Shown: positions 34,481 through 43,507, counted from the first letter of the stretch. The stretch: DNA of 64,000 nucleotides from an uncultured Collinsella sp. (GCA_934647195.1 CAKUFD010000003.1:62001-126000), one strand, 5' to 3'. Notes: generated from the letters alone by a model not told the origin. A program made the numbers and translations.

Positions 34481-35281
34481 TTAACCCAGGAGTTCTGGAA
34501 TAGGGGTCTTCTCATCGCTATCGATAATACTGCAGCCCTTGCTTCGCAGGGCTTCGTGCCATTTGGCATCAAGCGGGTGGTCAGTGACAACTGCGGTGAT
34601 TTCGTCAAAATCGCAGATGCGCACGAAGGATGTTTGACCAAACTTGGTGTGGTCGACCACGAGATACTGCTTATCGGAGCGCCCGATCATCAGATGACGG
34701 ATGGACGCCCATTGGTCGGTGGATTCGGTGATGCCATTATTGATCGAGACGGTTCGACAGGAGATAAATGCCTTGTCGACGTAGTATTCGGCAAGCGCGC
34801 GCTGTGCGATGGTGCCGAAAAACGCCCGTTCTTTAATGGAGAACTCGCCACCCACGCTGACCAGGCGGATGTTCTCGCTTTGGGCAAAGAGGTTCATGAT
34901 CATCAGGTTGTTGGTGACCACGGTGATATTGAGGTCGCTGAGCGCTTTGGCAACGTGGTAGCACGTGGTTGAGTTGTCCAAGAAAATAGCATCGCCGTTG
35001 TTTACCAAGCCGTAGCAGCGCTTGGCGATAAGCTCCTTTTCATCGATGTAGACGGTTTTGCGCAAATCGATATCGATAAGGTTCTCTACGCCGCTTTGAA
35101 TAAAGGCACCGCCATGCGTTCGCATGAGTACACCCTCTTTTTCCAGGGCTTTAAGGTCGCGCCGAATCGTTTCACCAGTGACGCCAAATTGTTTGGAAAG
35201 GGCGGCCACCGAAGCGCTCTTCTTGGCAATGATGATTTCTTTGATTTGTTGTTTGCGTTCTGCAGCGAGCATCGGTTTCAC
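34481..35281 (-). CDS. DeoR-family sugar-responsive transcriptional regulator
   Basis: 266 residues. N-terminal DeoR winged helix (ERKQQIKEIIIAKKSASVAALSKQFGVTGETIRRDLKALEKEGVLMRTHGGA, about 8-58) with the canonical ETIRRDL recognition helix, then the DeoR C-terminal sugar-phosphate sensor domain (GDAIFLDNSTTCYHVAKAL ... VVTNNL ... FFG ... DKAFIS). Members usually sense phosphorylated sugars and repress neighbouring catabolic operons. It lies between the FAD operon (same strand, downstream) and the first PTS/aldolase operon (divergent), which it probably controls. Start: ATG 35281, or the in-frame ATG 35272; a GAGGTGA precedes the first. Confidence 0.93.
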   Translation of the reverse strand: MKPMLAAERKQQIKEIIIAKKSASVAALSKQFGVTGETIRRDLKALEKEGVLMRTHGGAFIQSGVENLIDIDLRKTVYIDEKELIAKRCYGLVNNGDAIFLDNSTTCYHVAKALSDLNITVVTNNLMIMNLFAQSENIRLVSVGGEFSIKERAFFGTIAQRALAEYYVDKAFISCRTVSINNGITESTDQWASIRHLMIGRSDKQYLVVDHTKFGQTSFVRICDFDEITAVVTDHPLDAKWHEALRSKGCSIIDSDEKTPIPELLG

Positions 35282-35427
35282 CTCGATGTTGATTTACGTG
35301 TTTACCAATCAATATAGCAAGCACAAAACAAAATGCTACGTTTAAGTTCATCGATATGGGCTTTTACCACTTAACTTGCAATAGCTACCGTTCGGATAGT
35401 TGACCAAAACGCATAGACTTAAACATG

Positions 35428-35455
35428 TTGACAGTGTGGACTCAGGTCATAGAAT
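35428..35455 (+). promoter_or_regulatory. Sigma-70-type promoter of the first PTS/aldolase operon
   Basis: TTGACA (35428-35433) and TAGAAT (35450-35455) are separated by 16 bases. The region is AT-rich and lies just over 50 bases before the aldolase start. Downstream of it is one copy of the AATCAACA word. Confidence 0.65.
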
Positions 35456-35506
35456 CAAATCAAATCAACACGAACCAACACAGAGCCATGGAGAGGAGTT
35501 GAAGAA

Positions 35507-36226
35507 ATGGGTCTTATGAATGAGGTACAGGCACGCCAAGCTATCGTCGACGCCGGCATGGTGCTCTATAAGCAGGGCTACGTTGTATCCAACGACGGCA
35601 ACATCAGCGTGCGCATCTCGCCCGACACCATCGTCGTTACGCCTACGGGTGTTTCGAAGGGCGATATGAACCCCGACATGATGGTTGTCATGGATCTTGA
35701 CGGCAACGTGATCTCGAAAGGCCCTCGTGGTCCTTCGAGCGAGGTGAAGATGCATCTGCGCGTCTATCGAGAGAATCCCGACGTCACCGCCGTAGTTCAC
35801 GCGCATCCCATCTATGCAACGTCGTTTGCAATCGCAGGAGTGCCGTTGGACAAGCCGATTCTCTCCGAGGCGATGCTGCAGGTTGGCGTCGTACCCGTCG
35901 CGCACTACGCAAAGCCCGGCACGACCGATGTTCCCGATAGCATCGCCCCGTTCGTTAAAGACTATGCGGCGGTCATGCTTTCCAACCACGGCGTGCTTAC
36001 CTGGGGCACCGACCTCGAGCAGGCGCTCGCGCGTATGGAAGTGGTCGAGAACTACGCCAAGGTCACCCTTGTGGTGAATCAGATCGGTTCTGAGCGCGGG
36101 CTATCTCAAGACCAGGTAGACGGTCTTGCTGGCATTCGCCAGAACATGGGGCTTTCGCCCATCGTGATGCCCCAAGGCAACGCAGAAGTAATCAACGGGA
36201 CCGATGTGATCCCGCAAGGCAACTAA
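35507..36226 (+). CDS. Class II aldolase/adducin-family protein (fuculose-phosphate aldolase-like)
   Basis: 239-residue zinc aldolase. Catalytic Glu79 (GPSSEVKMH) and zinc-ligand histidines His98/His100 (VVHAHPIYAT) and His161 (LSNHGVLTWG) are all present, with the phosphate-binding SNDGNISVR and TPTGVSKG loops near residues 28 and 45. Family members split ketose-1-phosphates such as L-fuculose-1-phosphate into dihydroxyacetone phosphate and an aldehyde. Start ATG 35507 has GGAGTTG upstream. First gene of the EIIA-EIIB-EIIC-aldolase operon, so its substrate is likely the phosphorylated product of that PTS after isomerisation or oxidation. Confidence 0.93.
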   Translation: MGLMNEVQARQAIVDAGMVLYKQGYVVSNDGNISVRISPDTIVVTPTGVSKGDMNPDMMVVMDLDGNVISKGPRGPSSEVKMHLRVYRENPDVTAVVHAHPIYATSFAIAGVPLDKPILSEAMLQVGVVPVAHYAKPGTTDVPDSIAPFVKDYAAVMLSNHGVLTWGTDLEQALARMEVVENYAKVTLVVNQIGSERGLSQDQVDGLAGIRQNMGLSPIVMPQGNAEVINGTDVIPQGN

Positions 36227-36244
36227 AAGTAAGGAAGATATCGC

Positions 36245-36703
36245 ATGGTTCTGAGGAAAGAACTCGTTCAGGTTCATCAGAAGTACGCCTCCCAGGAAGA
36301 AGCACTTCGTTCGATTGCGCAGACGTTTGTTGATTTGGGCGTCGTTAAGGAAAGCTTCCCACAGGCGATTATCGACCGCGAGGCGGTCTATCCTACGGGT
36401 CTTCCCGCGTCCGAGTTCGATATCGCTATCTCGCACTGCGACAGCGATCACGTGAACGAGAGCGCTATCGGCGCCGTTGTTCTCGATGAGCCGGTCGAGT
36501 TCGAGATGATGGGCGGCATGGGCGATGGCCCGCTGAGCGTTCGCCTGATTTTCATGCTCGCTATCAAGGACCCCAAAGCACAGGTTCCTACGCTGCAGAA
36601 GATGATGGCAATCATCCAGAATCAGCAGCTTTTGAAGGATATTCGCGAAGCCGATACCGCAGAAGAGGCCTTTGACCTCATCGCTCCGGCACTCGCTGAA
36701 TAG
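36245..36703 (+). CDS. PTS galactitol/fructose-family EIIA component
   Basis: 152-residue cytoplasmic EIIA of the PTS_EIIA_2 type. REAVYPTGLPASEFDIAISHCDSDHV (about 46-70) matches the galactitol EIIA pattern, with the phosphorylated His probably His64. The residue before it is Ser rather than the common Pro (compare IPH in the second cluster). It precedes EIIB by 56 bases with its own ribosome site (GGAAGAT). It accepts phosphate from HPr and passes it to EIIB. Confidence 0.9.
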   Translation: MVLRKELVQVHQKYASQEEALRSIAQTFVDLGVVKESFPQAIIDREAVYPTGLPASEFDIAISHCDSDHVNESAIGAVVLDEPVEFEMMGGMGDGPLSVRLIFMLAIKDPKAQVPTLQKMMAIIQNQQLLKDIREADTAEEAFDLIAPALAE

Positions 36704-36759
36704 AAAGTCATCATGGTCGCGCCTGAAAGTGGGCGATCGAAAGGGAGAAAGGACGAAAG

Positions 36760-37062
36760 ATGGCTGAGATTAGTATCCTCTCTGTTTGCGGTTCGGGAGT
36801 TGTAACCTCCCACATGGTCGCGAACAAGCTTGTCGAGATGTTTGAGGATGAGGGCTACGACGTCACCACCGACGAGTGCAACCCCTCCGAGCTCGACGGC
36901 TATCTGACCCGTGGCAGCTACGACTTCATCGCTTACTCGAGCCCCATCGGTGACGACACCCACGGCGTGCCCGCTTTTAGCGCTATGGGTCTGATCACCG
37001 GTCTTGGCGAGGACGAGTTCAAAGAGGAGGCCCTTGAGGCCCTTCACGCTGCCGGCAAGTAA
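36760..37062 (+). CDS. PTS galactitol-family EIIB component
   Basis: 100 residues. The phosphorylation site is Cys10 in the N-terminal ISILSVCGSGVVTSHMVANKL P-loop-like motif typical of GatB. It receives phosphate from EIIA and transfers it to the incoming sugar bound to EIIC. Ribosome site GGGAGAAAGG. The strong bias to C-ending codons resembles other highly expressed genes in the window. Confidence 0.93.
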   Translation: MAEISILSVCGSGVVTSHMVANKLVEMFEDEGYDVTTDECNPSELDGYLTRGSYDFIAYSSPIGDDTHGVPAFSAMGLITGLGEDEFKEEALEALHAAGK

Positions 37063-37099
37063 TCGCCCGCACTGATTTGCATTTACGAATGCTGCTTAC

Positions 37100-38536
37100 A
37101 TGAAAGGGGATGGCATGGACGCATTCCTGAGTGCCTTGAACATGTTCTTTACGACATTTAAGGCTGCCGTATTTGTTCCTGTCTTTATTTTTGTTATTGC
37201 TTTGGCAATGGGCGTTAAGCCCAAGAAGGCCTTCTTCTCGGCCCTGTCTGCAGGCGTTGGCCTTGAGGGCTTCTCTCTGGTCATTGGCTCTTACAGCCCG
37301 ATCCTGTCGCCGATCATCGATAACATGATCAACGCTGTGGGCATCAACCTGCCGATCGTTGACCTTGGCTGGCAGACCACCTCGATCATCGCTTACTCCT
37401 ATCAGGTTGGCATGATCTACATCGCGGTCGCCATTGCCCTTCAGGTCATCCTGTACCTCGTACACTACACCACGGTCTTCCAGGCCGGCGACCTTTGGAA
37501 CAACTATTCCTACTTTGCATGGGGTTCCTGCCTGTTCGTTCTGACCGGCAACTTCTGGCTCGCCATGGCTTGCATGGTTGTCCAGCAGCTCTACACCCTG
37601 CTCTGCACTGAGGTTATCGCTAAGCGTTGGTCCAACTACTATGGTTATCCCAACTGCACCATTGCCTCCCTGCACACTGCGACCGTGGGTATCTTCGCCG
37701 TGCCGCTGAACCTGCTGCTCGACAAGCTCGGTCTGTACAAGATCAACGCCGACCCCACCGTCCTGCGCAAGAAGCTCGGCTTCATCGGTGAGCCCATGAC
37801 CTTGGGTCTCTTCCTCGGCCTGTTCATCGGTATCGTCGGTGACTTCAACAAGCTCGGTGAGCTTGCTACCTGGGGCGAGATCACGACCTGCGGCATCGCA
37901 ACCGCCGCCGTCATGGCTGTCTTCCCCAAGGTCTCCGGCATCTTCGCTGGCTCCTTCTCGCCGATCACCGAGGCCGGCAAGAAGAAGATGAAGGCCGCTG
38001 GTCATGCTGACCGCGAGTGGTACCTGGCCGTCAACGACGCTACCGGCTATGGCGAGGCTGCAACCCTCATCACCGGTATCCTCCTGATGCCCACCACGCT
38101 TGTCGTGTCCTTCATCCTTCCTGGCAACCTGGTTCTGCCCATGCTCGACCTCGTCGCCATCCCCTACATCATCCAGCCCTTCATCGCTTGCTCTAATGGC
38201 AACATCCTGAAGTCCTTCATTGGCGGCCTGATCTTCATGATCGCCAACCTGTACTTCTGCACCCTTACCGGTCCTGCGTTCACCGATGTCGCCATCTCCA
38301 CGGGCATCGACCTGCAGGGCGCCACGATGGTTACCTCGCTCGTCATCCTTGGCCAGCCTGTCGGCGCCATCATCTTCCTCGCTTTCCTGACTCAGAACCC
38401 GATCATCATCGGTGCTGTTGTCGTGGTCTACGTCGTCTGCTACGTCCTGGTTCACAAGAACATGACCGCTATTCACGAGTTCATCGAGAACAGCGCTCTG
38501 AACCACACGACCAAGAAGGTCGAGACTGCTGCCTAA
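37100..38536 (+). CDS. PTS galactitol-family EIIC permease
   Basis: 478-residue integral membrane permease of the EIIC-Gat family, with about ten hydrophobic helices. It starts FLSALNMFFTTFKAAVFVPVFIFVIALAMGVKPKKAFFSAL, the conserved N-terminus of GatC/SgcC proteins, and shows the family NCTIASLHTATVGI and LGFIGEPMTLGLFLG segments. It translocates and phosphorylates its substrate with EIIA and EIIB just upstream. Galactitol itself is not established; relatives transport various pentitols, tetritols and hexitols. Ribosome site AAAGGGGATGG. A terminator-like hairpin follows. Confidence 0.94.
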   Translation: MKGDGMDAFLSALNMFFTTFKAAVFVPVFIFVIALAMGVKPKKAFFSALSAGVGLEGFSLVIGSYSPILSPIIDNMINAVGINLPIVDLGWQTTSIIAYSYQVGMIYIAVAIALQVILYLVHYTTVFQAGDLWNNYSYFAWGSCLFVLTGNFWLAMACMVVQQLYTLLCTEVIAKRWSNYYGYPNCTIASLHTATVGIFAVPLNLLLDKLGLYKINADPTVLRKKLGFIGEPMTLGLFLGLFIGIVGDFNKLGELATWGEITTCGIATAAVMAVFPKVSGIFAGSFSPITEAGKKKMKAAGHADREWYLAVNDATGYGEAATLITGILLMPTTLVVSFILPGNLVLPMLDLVAIPYIIQPFIACSNGNILKSFIGGLIFMIANLYFCTLTGPAFTDVAISTGIDLQGATMVTSLVILGQPVGAIIFLAFLTQNPIIIGAVVVVYVVCYVLVHKNMTAIHEFIENSALNHTTKKVETAA

Positions 38537-38571
38537 TTCAGCCTGCTTGCTGAAGTAGCAATGCTCTTGCG

Positions 38572-38605
38572 GCGGGCCGGACATAATCGCCGGCCCGCTT
38601 TTTTT
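38572..38605 (+). terminator. Hairpin terminator after the first EIIC gene
   Basis: Perfect stem GCGGGCCGG/CCGGCCCGC with a run of T, only about 30 bases before the next aldolase. It probably reduces rather than abolishes downstream expression, since the next gene has no obvious separate promoter. Confidence 0.8.
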
Positions 38606-38635
38606 AAACCGCTAATGTTAGAGAGAGGACAACAT

Positions 38636-39307
38636 ATGGCAACCGCTGCCGATGTTAAAGTCGAGTACAAGACGCTTGTGAAGGAGTCTGGCCTGCGTAT
38701 GCTCGAGAGCGGCCTTACCGTGGCCACGTGGGGCAACGTGAGCTATTGCGACCGCGAGACGGGTCTGGTCTACATCACGCCGAGCGGCATGGACTACACC
38801 ACCATCACCGAGGACGATATTTGCGTTTACGATTTGGATGGCAATCATATCGAAGGCGATCGTCGTCCCTCTATCGAGCTCCATCTGCATATCGGCATGT
38901 TTAACGCTCGTTCCGAAGCCTGTGCCTGCATTCACACGCATCCGATCTTCTCGACGGTCTTCTCCTCGATGGGCGAGGATATCCCCATCGATATCCACGA
39001 CGAGGCAGCCCAGGCCCTCGGCGATTCGGTGCGCTGCTGCGAATATCAGCTTCCGGGCACCCAGGCTCTGGCCGATGAGGCCATGAAGACCATTGGCGAT
39101 AAGGCAAACGCCTGCATGCTGCGTAGCCACGGCCTCGTGTGCATCGGTGCCGATATGGATGCCGCTTTCAAGGTTTCCACTGTTGTCGAGATGGTCGCCG
39201 AGATTTATTGGCGCATCCGCGCAACCGGTGGTGCGTACGTGCCCATTGCGCCCGAGAACGTCTCTGCTATGCAGGAGTTCGTGAAGACCAAGTACGGCCA
39301 GTACTAA
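38636..39307 (+). CDS. Class II aldolase/adducin-family protein, second in the cluster
   Basis: 223 residues. Zinc/catalytic residues are intact: Glu81 (RPSIELHLH), His100 and His102 (CIHTHPIFST) and His165 (LRSHGLVCIG); the WGNVSYCDR and ITPSGMDY loops fit L-fuculose- or L-ribulose-phosphate aldolases/epimerases. It differs clearly from the 239-residue aldolase at the operon head, so a different step (another aldol cleavage or a 4-epimerisation) is likely. ATG 38636 has GAGAGAGGAC upstream; the longer frame runs through the terminator and was rejected. Confidence 0.92.
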   Translation: MATAADVKVEYKTLVKESGLRMLESGLTVATWGNVSYCDRETGLVYITPSGMDYTTITEDDICVYDLDGNHIEGDRRPSIELHLHIGMFNARSEACACIHTHPIFSTVFSSMGEDIPIDIHDEAAQALGDSVRCCEYQLPGTQALADEAMKTIGDKANACMLRSHGLVCIGADMDAAFKVSTVVEMVAEIYWRIRATGGAYVPIAPENVSAMQEFVKTKYGQY

Positions 39308-39373
39308 AAGAGCCGCGCGAAAGTGTGGGGACGCTATCGCGTGAGTTAAAGACAGTAACCGAGGGAGAACATC

Positions 39374-39922
39374 ATGGCAGCATCGCCTACTTATACCTAT
39401 ACGTTTAAGGTCGAACCTCAGATGTTTCGACGCGCCCTGTATTTCAACACGTTCGGTAAGCAGCGCATTCAATCGGTCATCATTGCCGCTATGGCGGTGA
39501 TGGGAGTGGGAATGCTGCTGGCAAATCTCATCTTCCATGTTGAGATGACGAGCGTGATGCAGCTGTGCTACATCGTTATCATCGCTGCGATTCCTCTGCT
39601 GCTGTTCTCCTGCGAGCATAGCTATCGCGACTACAAGAAGTCGCCTTTGGCCGATGCCGTTCGTTCGGTGTCTATTAACGAAGACTGGCTTAAGTTCAAG
39701 GTCGCCGGTGGCGCCGACTCAGAGAAGATCGAGTGGCGTCAAGTCTCGGCAGTCTTTGAGCTCGCGGAGTTTTTCATTATCTATCGCGATGCCAACCTCA
39801 TGGTGCTTTTGCCCAAGAGTGCTGTTGCGGCAGATGATCTGCCCAAGATTCGCGCCGTCATGCGTCACAATCTTGGCCGCGGCTTCCATCTGCGTCGTAT
39901 TGGACAGGTTGCTGCGGCATAG
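39374..39922 (+). CDS. YcxB-like membrane protein
   Basis: 182 residues. Two hydrophobic helices (IIAAMAVMGVGMLLANLIF, about 35-55, and LCYIVIIAAIPLLLFSC, about 62-80) are followed by a PH-like C-terminal domain (VRSVSINEDWLKFKVAGGADSEKIEWRQVSAVFEL...FIIYRDANLMVLLPKSAV), as in the YcxB family. It follows the aldolase by about 65 bases with a GAGGGAG ribosome site and ends before a terminator, so it is probably the last gene of the first PTS operon. Function unknown; not a usual partner of PTS genes. Confidence 0.72.
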   Translation: MAASPTYTYTFKVEPQMFRRALYFNTFGKQRIQSVIIAAMAVMGVGMLLANLIFHVEMTSVMQLCYIVIIAAIPLLLFSCEHSYRDYKKSPLADAVRSVSINEDWLKFKVAGGADSEKIEWRQVSAVFELAEFFIIYRDANLMVLLPKSAVAADDLPKIRAVMRHNLGRGFHLRRIGQVAAA

Positions 39923-40020
39923 CCTGTTGCGCACATAGCGCGTTGCGGCAACGTTATTCATCAACTCTGCCGTTCAGAATCAAACCCGTCGTTATTCTCC
40001 CTCTGATAGGAAGATTTTGG

Positions 40021-40071
40021 ACGGCGTCTTGAACCTGGCCCCGCCGGTCCCCACCGGCGGGGCCTTTTTGT
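40021..40071 (+). repeat. 51-nt direct repeat, copy 1 (contains a terminator)
   Basis: Identical over 51 bases to 48275-48325, 8,254 bases away, and still similar for the next nine. The repeat holds the GGCCCCGCCGG/CCGGCGGGGCC terminator plus about 16 bases upstream of it. Confidence 0.9.
40037..40068 (+). terminator. Terminator of the first PTS operon
   Basis: Perfect stem GGCCCCGCCGG/CCGGCGGGGCC with loop TCCCCA-like and T5 tail. Confidence 0.95.
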
Positions 40072-40383
40072 GTGTGGCGACGAGGTCGAATCTCGGCGAG
40101 ATCCGGCACGAATCATGCCTCCCGCCTCCTTCGCTGTGAATTCCCAAGGAGATCCTTCTCATCAATCCCATGTGCAAGCTTATCTCGCTTTCGAACGAAT
40201 AGGGCGCGGTCAATCTCCTTTATACTGCCGTTCACCCTCTGATTAGCTCCGTTCATCTTCGAATATCTCGTTTAGCTTCAATTTGAGAAAAAGAAGATAA
40301 AAATAGGTGCTGTCAAAAGAAAAAGTAGATAAACAGAGATTCGTTTACCGGCTTTTTCACTTTTGGAAAGAGGGAGGACCTGT
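40072..40383 (+). promoter_or_regulatory. Leader region of the second PTS/Dha operon
   Basis: About 310 bases without a gene. The first 100 are moderately GC-rich, and the last 130 become A-rich (40270-40350). A promoter is expected in the A-rich part, but no well-spaced -35/-10 pair could be fixed. No strong operator dyad seen. Confidence 0.35.
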
Positions 40384-41181
40384 ATGAGCTCGATTTTGGA
40401 TACGCCGCTTCTTAAAGAGGCTGTCGCATCGTGCCATTACTTCTGGGAGGCCGGCTGGGGCGAATTCCACGCTGGTAATCTGAGCTATCTTCTGTCTCAA
40501 GAAGAGCTGGCTGATTTGAAGTCATTCTTCCGCGACGATCCTATTCGCGTTCCCGTGGTCTTCGATACGTGCGGGCTTGAGGGCCGTTACTTTTTGGCTA
40601 CGCGTTCTGGCGGCCAGTTCCGCACGCTGCCCGATCGTGTTGAGCGCGACATGGGAATCATCCGCGTGGTCGAGGGCGCTTACGAGATCGTGTGGGGTTA
40701 CGAGAATGGTACCGGCCGTCCTACGAGCGAGACTCCGGCTCACCTGCTGTGTCACGCAGCGCGTCTGTCGCAGAATCCCGATAACCGTATTGTCATGCAC
40801 TGCCATCCCACGTACCTCAACGCCATGAGCACGATTGCCGATATGAGCGAAGAGGCACTGACCAAGACGCTTTGGTCGCTTAACTCCGAGTGCGTGCTCG
40901 TGTTCCCCGACGGCGTTGGCGTGCTCCCGTGGATGAAATGCGGCGAAGGCCCCATTGGTCCGGCAACCGCCGAGAAGATGAAGGCCTATCGCGTGGTCGT
41001 ATGGCCCTATCACGGCATCTTCGCTTCGGGTTCTTCTTTTGACGAGACGATCGGTCTTATCGAAACCATCGACAAGAACGCTCATGTTTACGTTTCGGTT
41101 GGCGGAAACATCAAGCAGTGCATTACCGACGAGCAGGTGCACGAGCTGGCCGAACACTTTGGTCTTGAGACTGCTTTTTAA
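40384..41181 (+). CDS. rhaD: Rhamnulose-1-phosphate aldolase-like class II aldolase
   Basis: 265 residues. Zinc/catalytic residues fall almost exactly where E. coli RhaD has them: Glu116 (PTSETPAHLL), His139/His141 (VMHCHPTYL) and His210 (WPYHGIF). The N-terminal GWGEFHAGNLSYLL corresponds to the RhaD phosphate-binding GWDERNGGNLT-like loop. RhaD cleaves L-rhamnulose-1-phosphate to DHAP and L-lactaldehyde. No rhamnose isomerase or kinase is present, so the physiological substrate here is probably another ketose-1-phosphate made through the adjacent PTS and zinc dehydrogenase. ATG 40384 has GAGGGAGGAC upstream. First gene of the second cluster. Confidence 0.88.
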   Translation: MSSILDTPLLKEAVASCHYFWEAGWGEFHAGNLSYLLSQEELADLKSFFRDDPIRVPVVFDTCGLEGRYFLATRSGGQFRTLPDRVERDMGIIRVVEGAYEIVWGYENGTGRPTSETPAHLLCHAARLSQNPDNRIVMHCHPTYLNAMSTIADMSEEALTKTLWSLNSECVLVFPDGVGVLPWMKCGEGPIGPATAEKMKAYRVVVWPYHGIFASGSSFDETIGLIETIDKNAHVYVSVGGNIKQCITDEQVHELAEHFGLETAF

Positions 41182-41210
41182 TAACCCCTGTATCTGATTT
41201 GGAGCGTTGT

Positions 41211-41705
41211 ATGTCACAGGACGCAGTATCGCTTGGTTCGCTTATCCACGAGGACATGGTCTATTTCGATGTTGAGGCCGAGACGTGGCAAGACGTTGTG
41301 CGAATCCTGGCGGGTCATGCCATTGAGCACGGATATGCCGTCGAGGGCTATGCCGAGGATGTCATCGAGCGCGAAGAGCTTTATCCCACGGGCCTGCCCA
41401 CCGATGTCATGAAGGTGGCCATTCCGCACGCCATGGTCCAAGACCACGTGAAAGAGGCCGCGATTGTCGTCGGTAAGCTCGCACACCCCGTCGACTTCAA
41501 GGAAATGGGCGACGGCGAGAACGATGTTCCCGTCGAGATGGTCTACATGCTCGTTGCCAAGGGCGACAAGCATCATCTGGCCGTGCTCCAGCAGCTTATC
41601 AGCGTGTTTGCAACGCCTGAATTCATGGCCGAGCTTAAAACCGTCGAGGACCCGGCTTCGCTCAAAGCAACCTTGATTGACCTGGCAGGAAAAGTAGTCC
41701 TTTAA
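41211..41705 (+). CDS. PTS galactitol-family EIIA component (second cluster)
   Basis: 164 residues of the PTS_EIIA_2 type. REELYPTGLPTDVMKVAIPHAMVQDHV (about 54-80) carries the phosphorylatable His73 in a regular IPH context. Related to the 152-residue EIIA of the first cluster but not a recent copy. ATG 41211 has GGAGCG upstream. It follows the aldolase by about 30 bases. Confidence 0.92.
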   Translation: MSQDAVSLGSLIHEDMVYFDVEAETWQDVVRILAGHAIEHGYAVEGYAEDVIEREELYPTGLPTDVMKVAIPHAMVQDHVKEAAIVVGKLAHPVDFKEMGDGENDVPVEMVYMLVAKGDKHHLAVLQQLISVFATPEFMAELKTVEDPASLKATLIDLAGKVVL

Positions 41706-41790
41706 CTTCGGGATTTTGTTCATGTGCAGCAAAGAGCAAATGAACGTTCCATAGATACTCAGATTTGTCTCATAAGGAAGGGAGGAAACA

Positions 41791-42087
41791 ATGAAGAGGA
41801 TCATCGTTGCCTGTGGAGGTGGAATCGCGACATCTGCGACCGTAGCCACCAAGATCAACAGCAGGCTTAAGGATGCGCGTTTGGCGAACATGGCCAAGTG
41901 CGATGCGGTCGACATCAAGTCGCTTGACCGCGAGTTTTCCGGTTCGGACCTATACGTTTCGATCACTCCGGTTCGCGGCAAGGTCATCGAGGCCCCGATT
42001 CCCGTCATCAACGGTATGCCGTTTTTGACCGGCGTGGGCGCCGACGCGTGCTTCGACAAGATCGTGGAAACGCTGGGCCTCAAGTAA
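41791..42087 (+). CDS. PTS galactitol-family EIIB component (second cluster)
   Basis: 98 residues; RIIVACGGGIATSATVATKI at the N-terminus places the active-site cysteine at Cys8. Fits GatB. Strong ribosome site (GGAAGGGAGG). It lies about 85 bases after EIIA and 55 before EIIC. Confidence 0.93.
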   Translation: MKRIIVACGGGIATSATVATKINSRLKDARLANMAKCDAVDIKSLDREFSGSDLYVSITPVRGKVIEAPIPVINGMPFLTGVGADACFDKIVETLGLK

Positions 42088-42142
42088 TGCATCTAGCAAC
42101 GCATCAACAGGAATGTTGGATTTAGCAAAGGGAGTGTAATAC

Positions 42143-43507
42143 ATGGAACTCCTCGCATCATTCTTCCAGGCCGTCTTGGATCTGGGATCGTCCGTTTTCA
42201 TGCCTTTGGTCGTTATGATCATCGGTTTGATCGTAGGCCTCAAGCCTTCTAAGGCTTTCGGTGCAGGCCTGACCCTCGGCGTCGCTATCGTGGGTATCAA
42301 CCTCGTTGTGACCTACATGTCGACCTCTATCGGCGAGCCCGTCCAGGGCTTTGTCGAGACGCTCGGTCTGCAGCTTTCCGGCCTCGACATGGGTTGGTCG
42401 CCGGCACTCGGCCTCGTGTGGTCTTGGCGCTACGTCTTCTTGATGTTCGTTATCCAGATCGCGATCAACGTCGTTATGCTGCTGCTTAACCAGACCGACA
42501 CCCTCAACGTCGATATGTGGAACGTCGCCAACCAGGGCTTCACCGCTTTCTTGATCTACTGCGTGACCGGTTCCGTGGTCGCAGGCTTCATTGCTGGCGG
42601 CATCCAGGTCATCCTCGAGCTCAAGAGCTCCGACGCCACCAAGTACCAGATCCAGGAGCTCACGGGCTGCCCGGGCATCGGTATGCCGCACCCCATGTTC
42701 CTTTCGAACATCATCTTCTATCCCGTCGCTTGCGCACTGGACAAGGTATTCCCCGCTGAGACCAAGCTCGACTGCGCTGCTCTGCAGGACAAGATCGGCA
42801 TCTTTGGAGAGAACCACGTCATTGGCTTCATCCTCGGTACCGTAATCGGTCTCATCGCAGGCCAGGGCGAGCGGGCATTTGCAACCGGCGTTATGGCTGC
42901 AACCGCTCTTACCCTGTTCCCGATGGTTTCCAAGCTGTTCATGACCGCTCTGACCCCCATCTCCGAGGCTGCTTCCGCTTGGGTTCAGAAGCGCTTCCCC
43001 GGCCGTCAGATGGTCGTCGGTCTGGACTGGCCGATTCTCGCTGGCAACTCCGAGATCTGGGTTGCCATCATCCTGACCATCCCCGTTGCTCTGGCCGTTT
43101 CCCTCGTACTTCCTGGCAACACCGTTCTGCCCTTCGGCAACCTCATGAATGTCTGCGTCTGCGCTGCTGCCTTCGTTTCCTGCAAGGGCGACCTGCGCAA
43201 GATGATCGTCATCTCCTGGCTCATGGTTCCCATCCTGTGCTGGTCTGCTTCCGACTTTGCTCCGATGCTCACCCAGCTTGCTCAGGAAGTGGGCGGCACC
43301 CTGCCCGAGGGCGGCTTGCAGCTTGCTTGGTGGGGCATGGACATCGCCGAGGTCCGCTGGGCAGCCGTCGAGGCCTGCCGCGGCAACATCGGTGGCATCG
43401 CAGCCATCATCGGCTACTTGGCTCTCTGCATCCCCTATTTCAAGGCTCAGCGCAAGGAAGAGCGCGCCGCAGCCGAGCGCATGGGTGTCGAGTACATCGG
43501 CAAGTAA
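42143..43507 (+). CDS. PTS galactitol-family EIIC permease (second cluster)
   Basis: 454-residue polytopic membrane permease of the EIIC-Gat family. LGSSVFMPLVVMIIGLIVGLKPSKAFGAGLTLGVAIVGINLVVTY (about 15-58) is the family N-terminal region; GCPGIGMPHPMFLSN and FGENHVIGFILG are conserved internal loops. Paralogous to the 478-residue EIIC of the first cluster. The two permeases sit in tandem systems with different aldolases and so probably carry different substrates. Confidence 0.94.
   Translation: MELLASFFQAVLDLGSSVFMPLVVMIIGLIVGLKPSKAFGAGLTLGVAIVGINLVVTYMSTSIGEPVQGFVETLGLQLSGLDMGWSPALGLVWSWRYVFLMFVIQIAINVVMLLLNQTDTLNVDMWNVANQGFTAFLIYCVTGSVVAGFIAGGIQVILELKSSDATKYQIQELTGCPGIGMPHPMFLSNIIFYPVACALDKVFPAETKLDCAALQDKIGIFGENHVIGFILGTVIGLIAGQGERAFATGVMAATALTLFPMVSKLFMTALTPISEAASAWVQKRFPGRQMVVGLDWPILAGNSEIWVAIILTIPVALAVSLVLPGNTVLPFGNLMNVCVCAAAFVSCKGDLRKMIVISWLMVPILCWSASDFAPMLTQLAQEVGGTLPEGGLQLAWWGMDIAEVRWAAVEACRGNIGGIAAIIGYLALCIPYFKAQRKEERAAAERMGVEYIGK

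Noticed and set aside
40037..40213. Minus-strand frame across the terminator after the first PTS cluster
   Set aside because: It reads through the terminator hairpin and has no homology or ribosome site.
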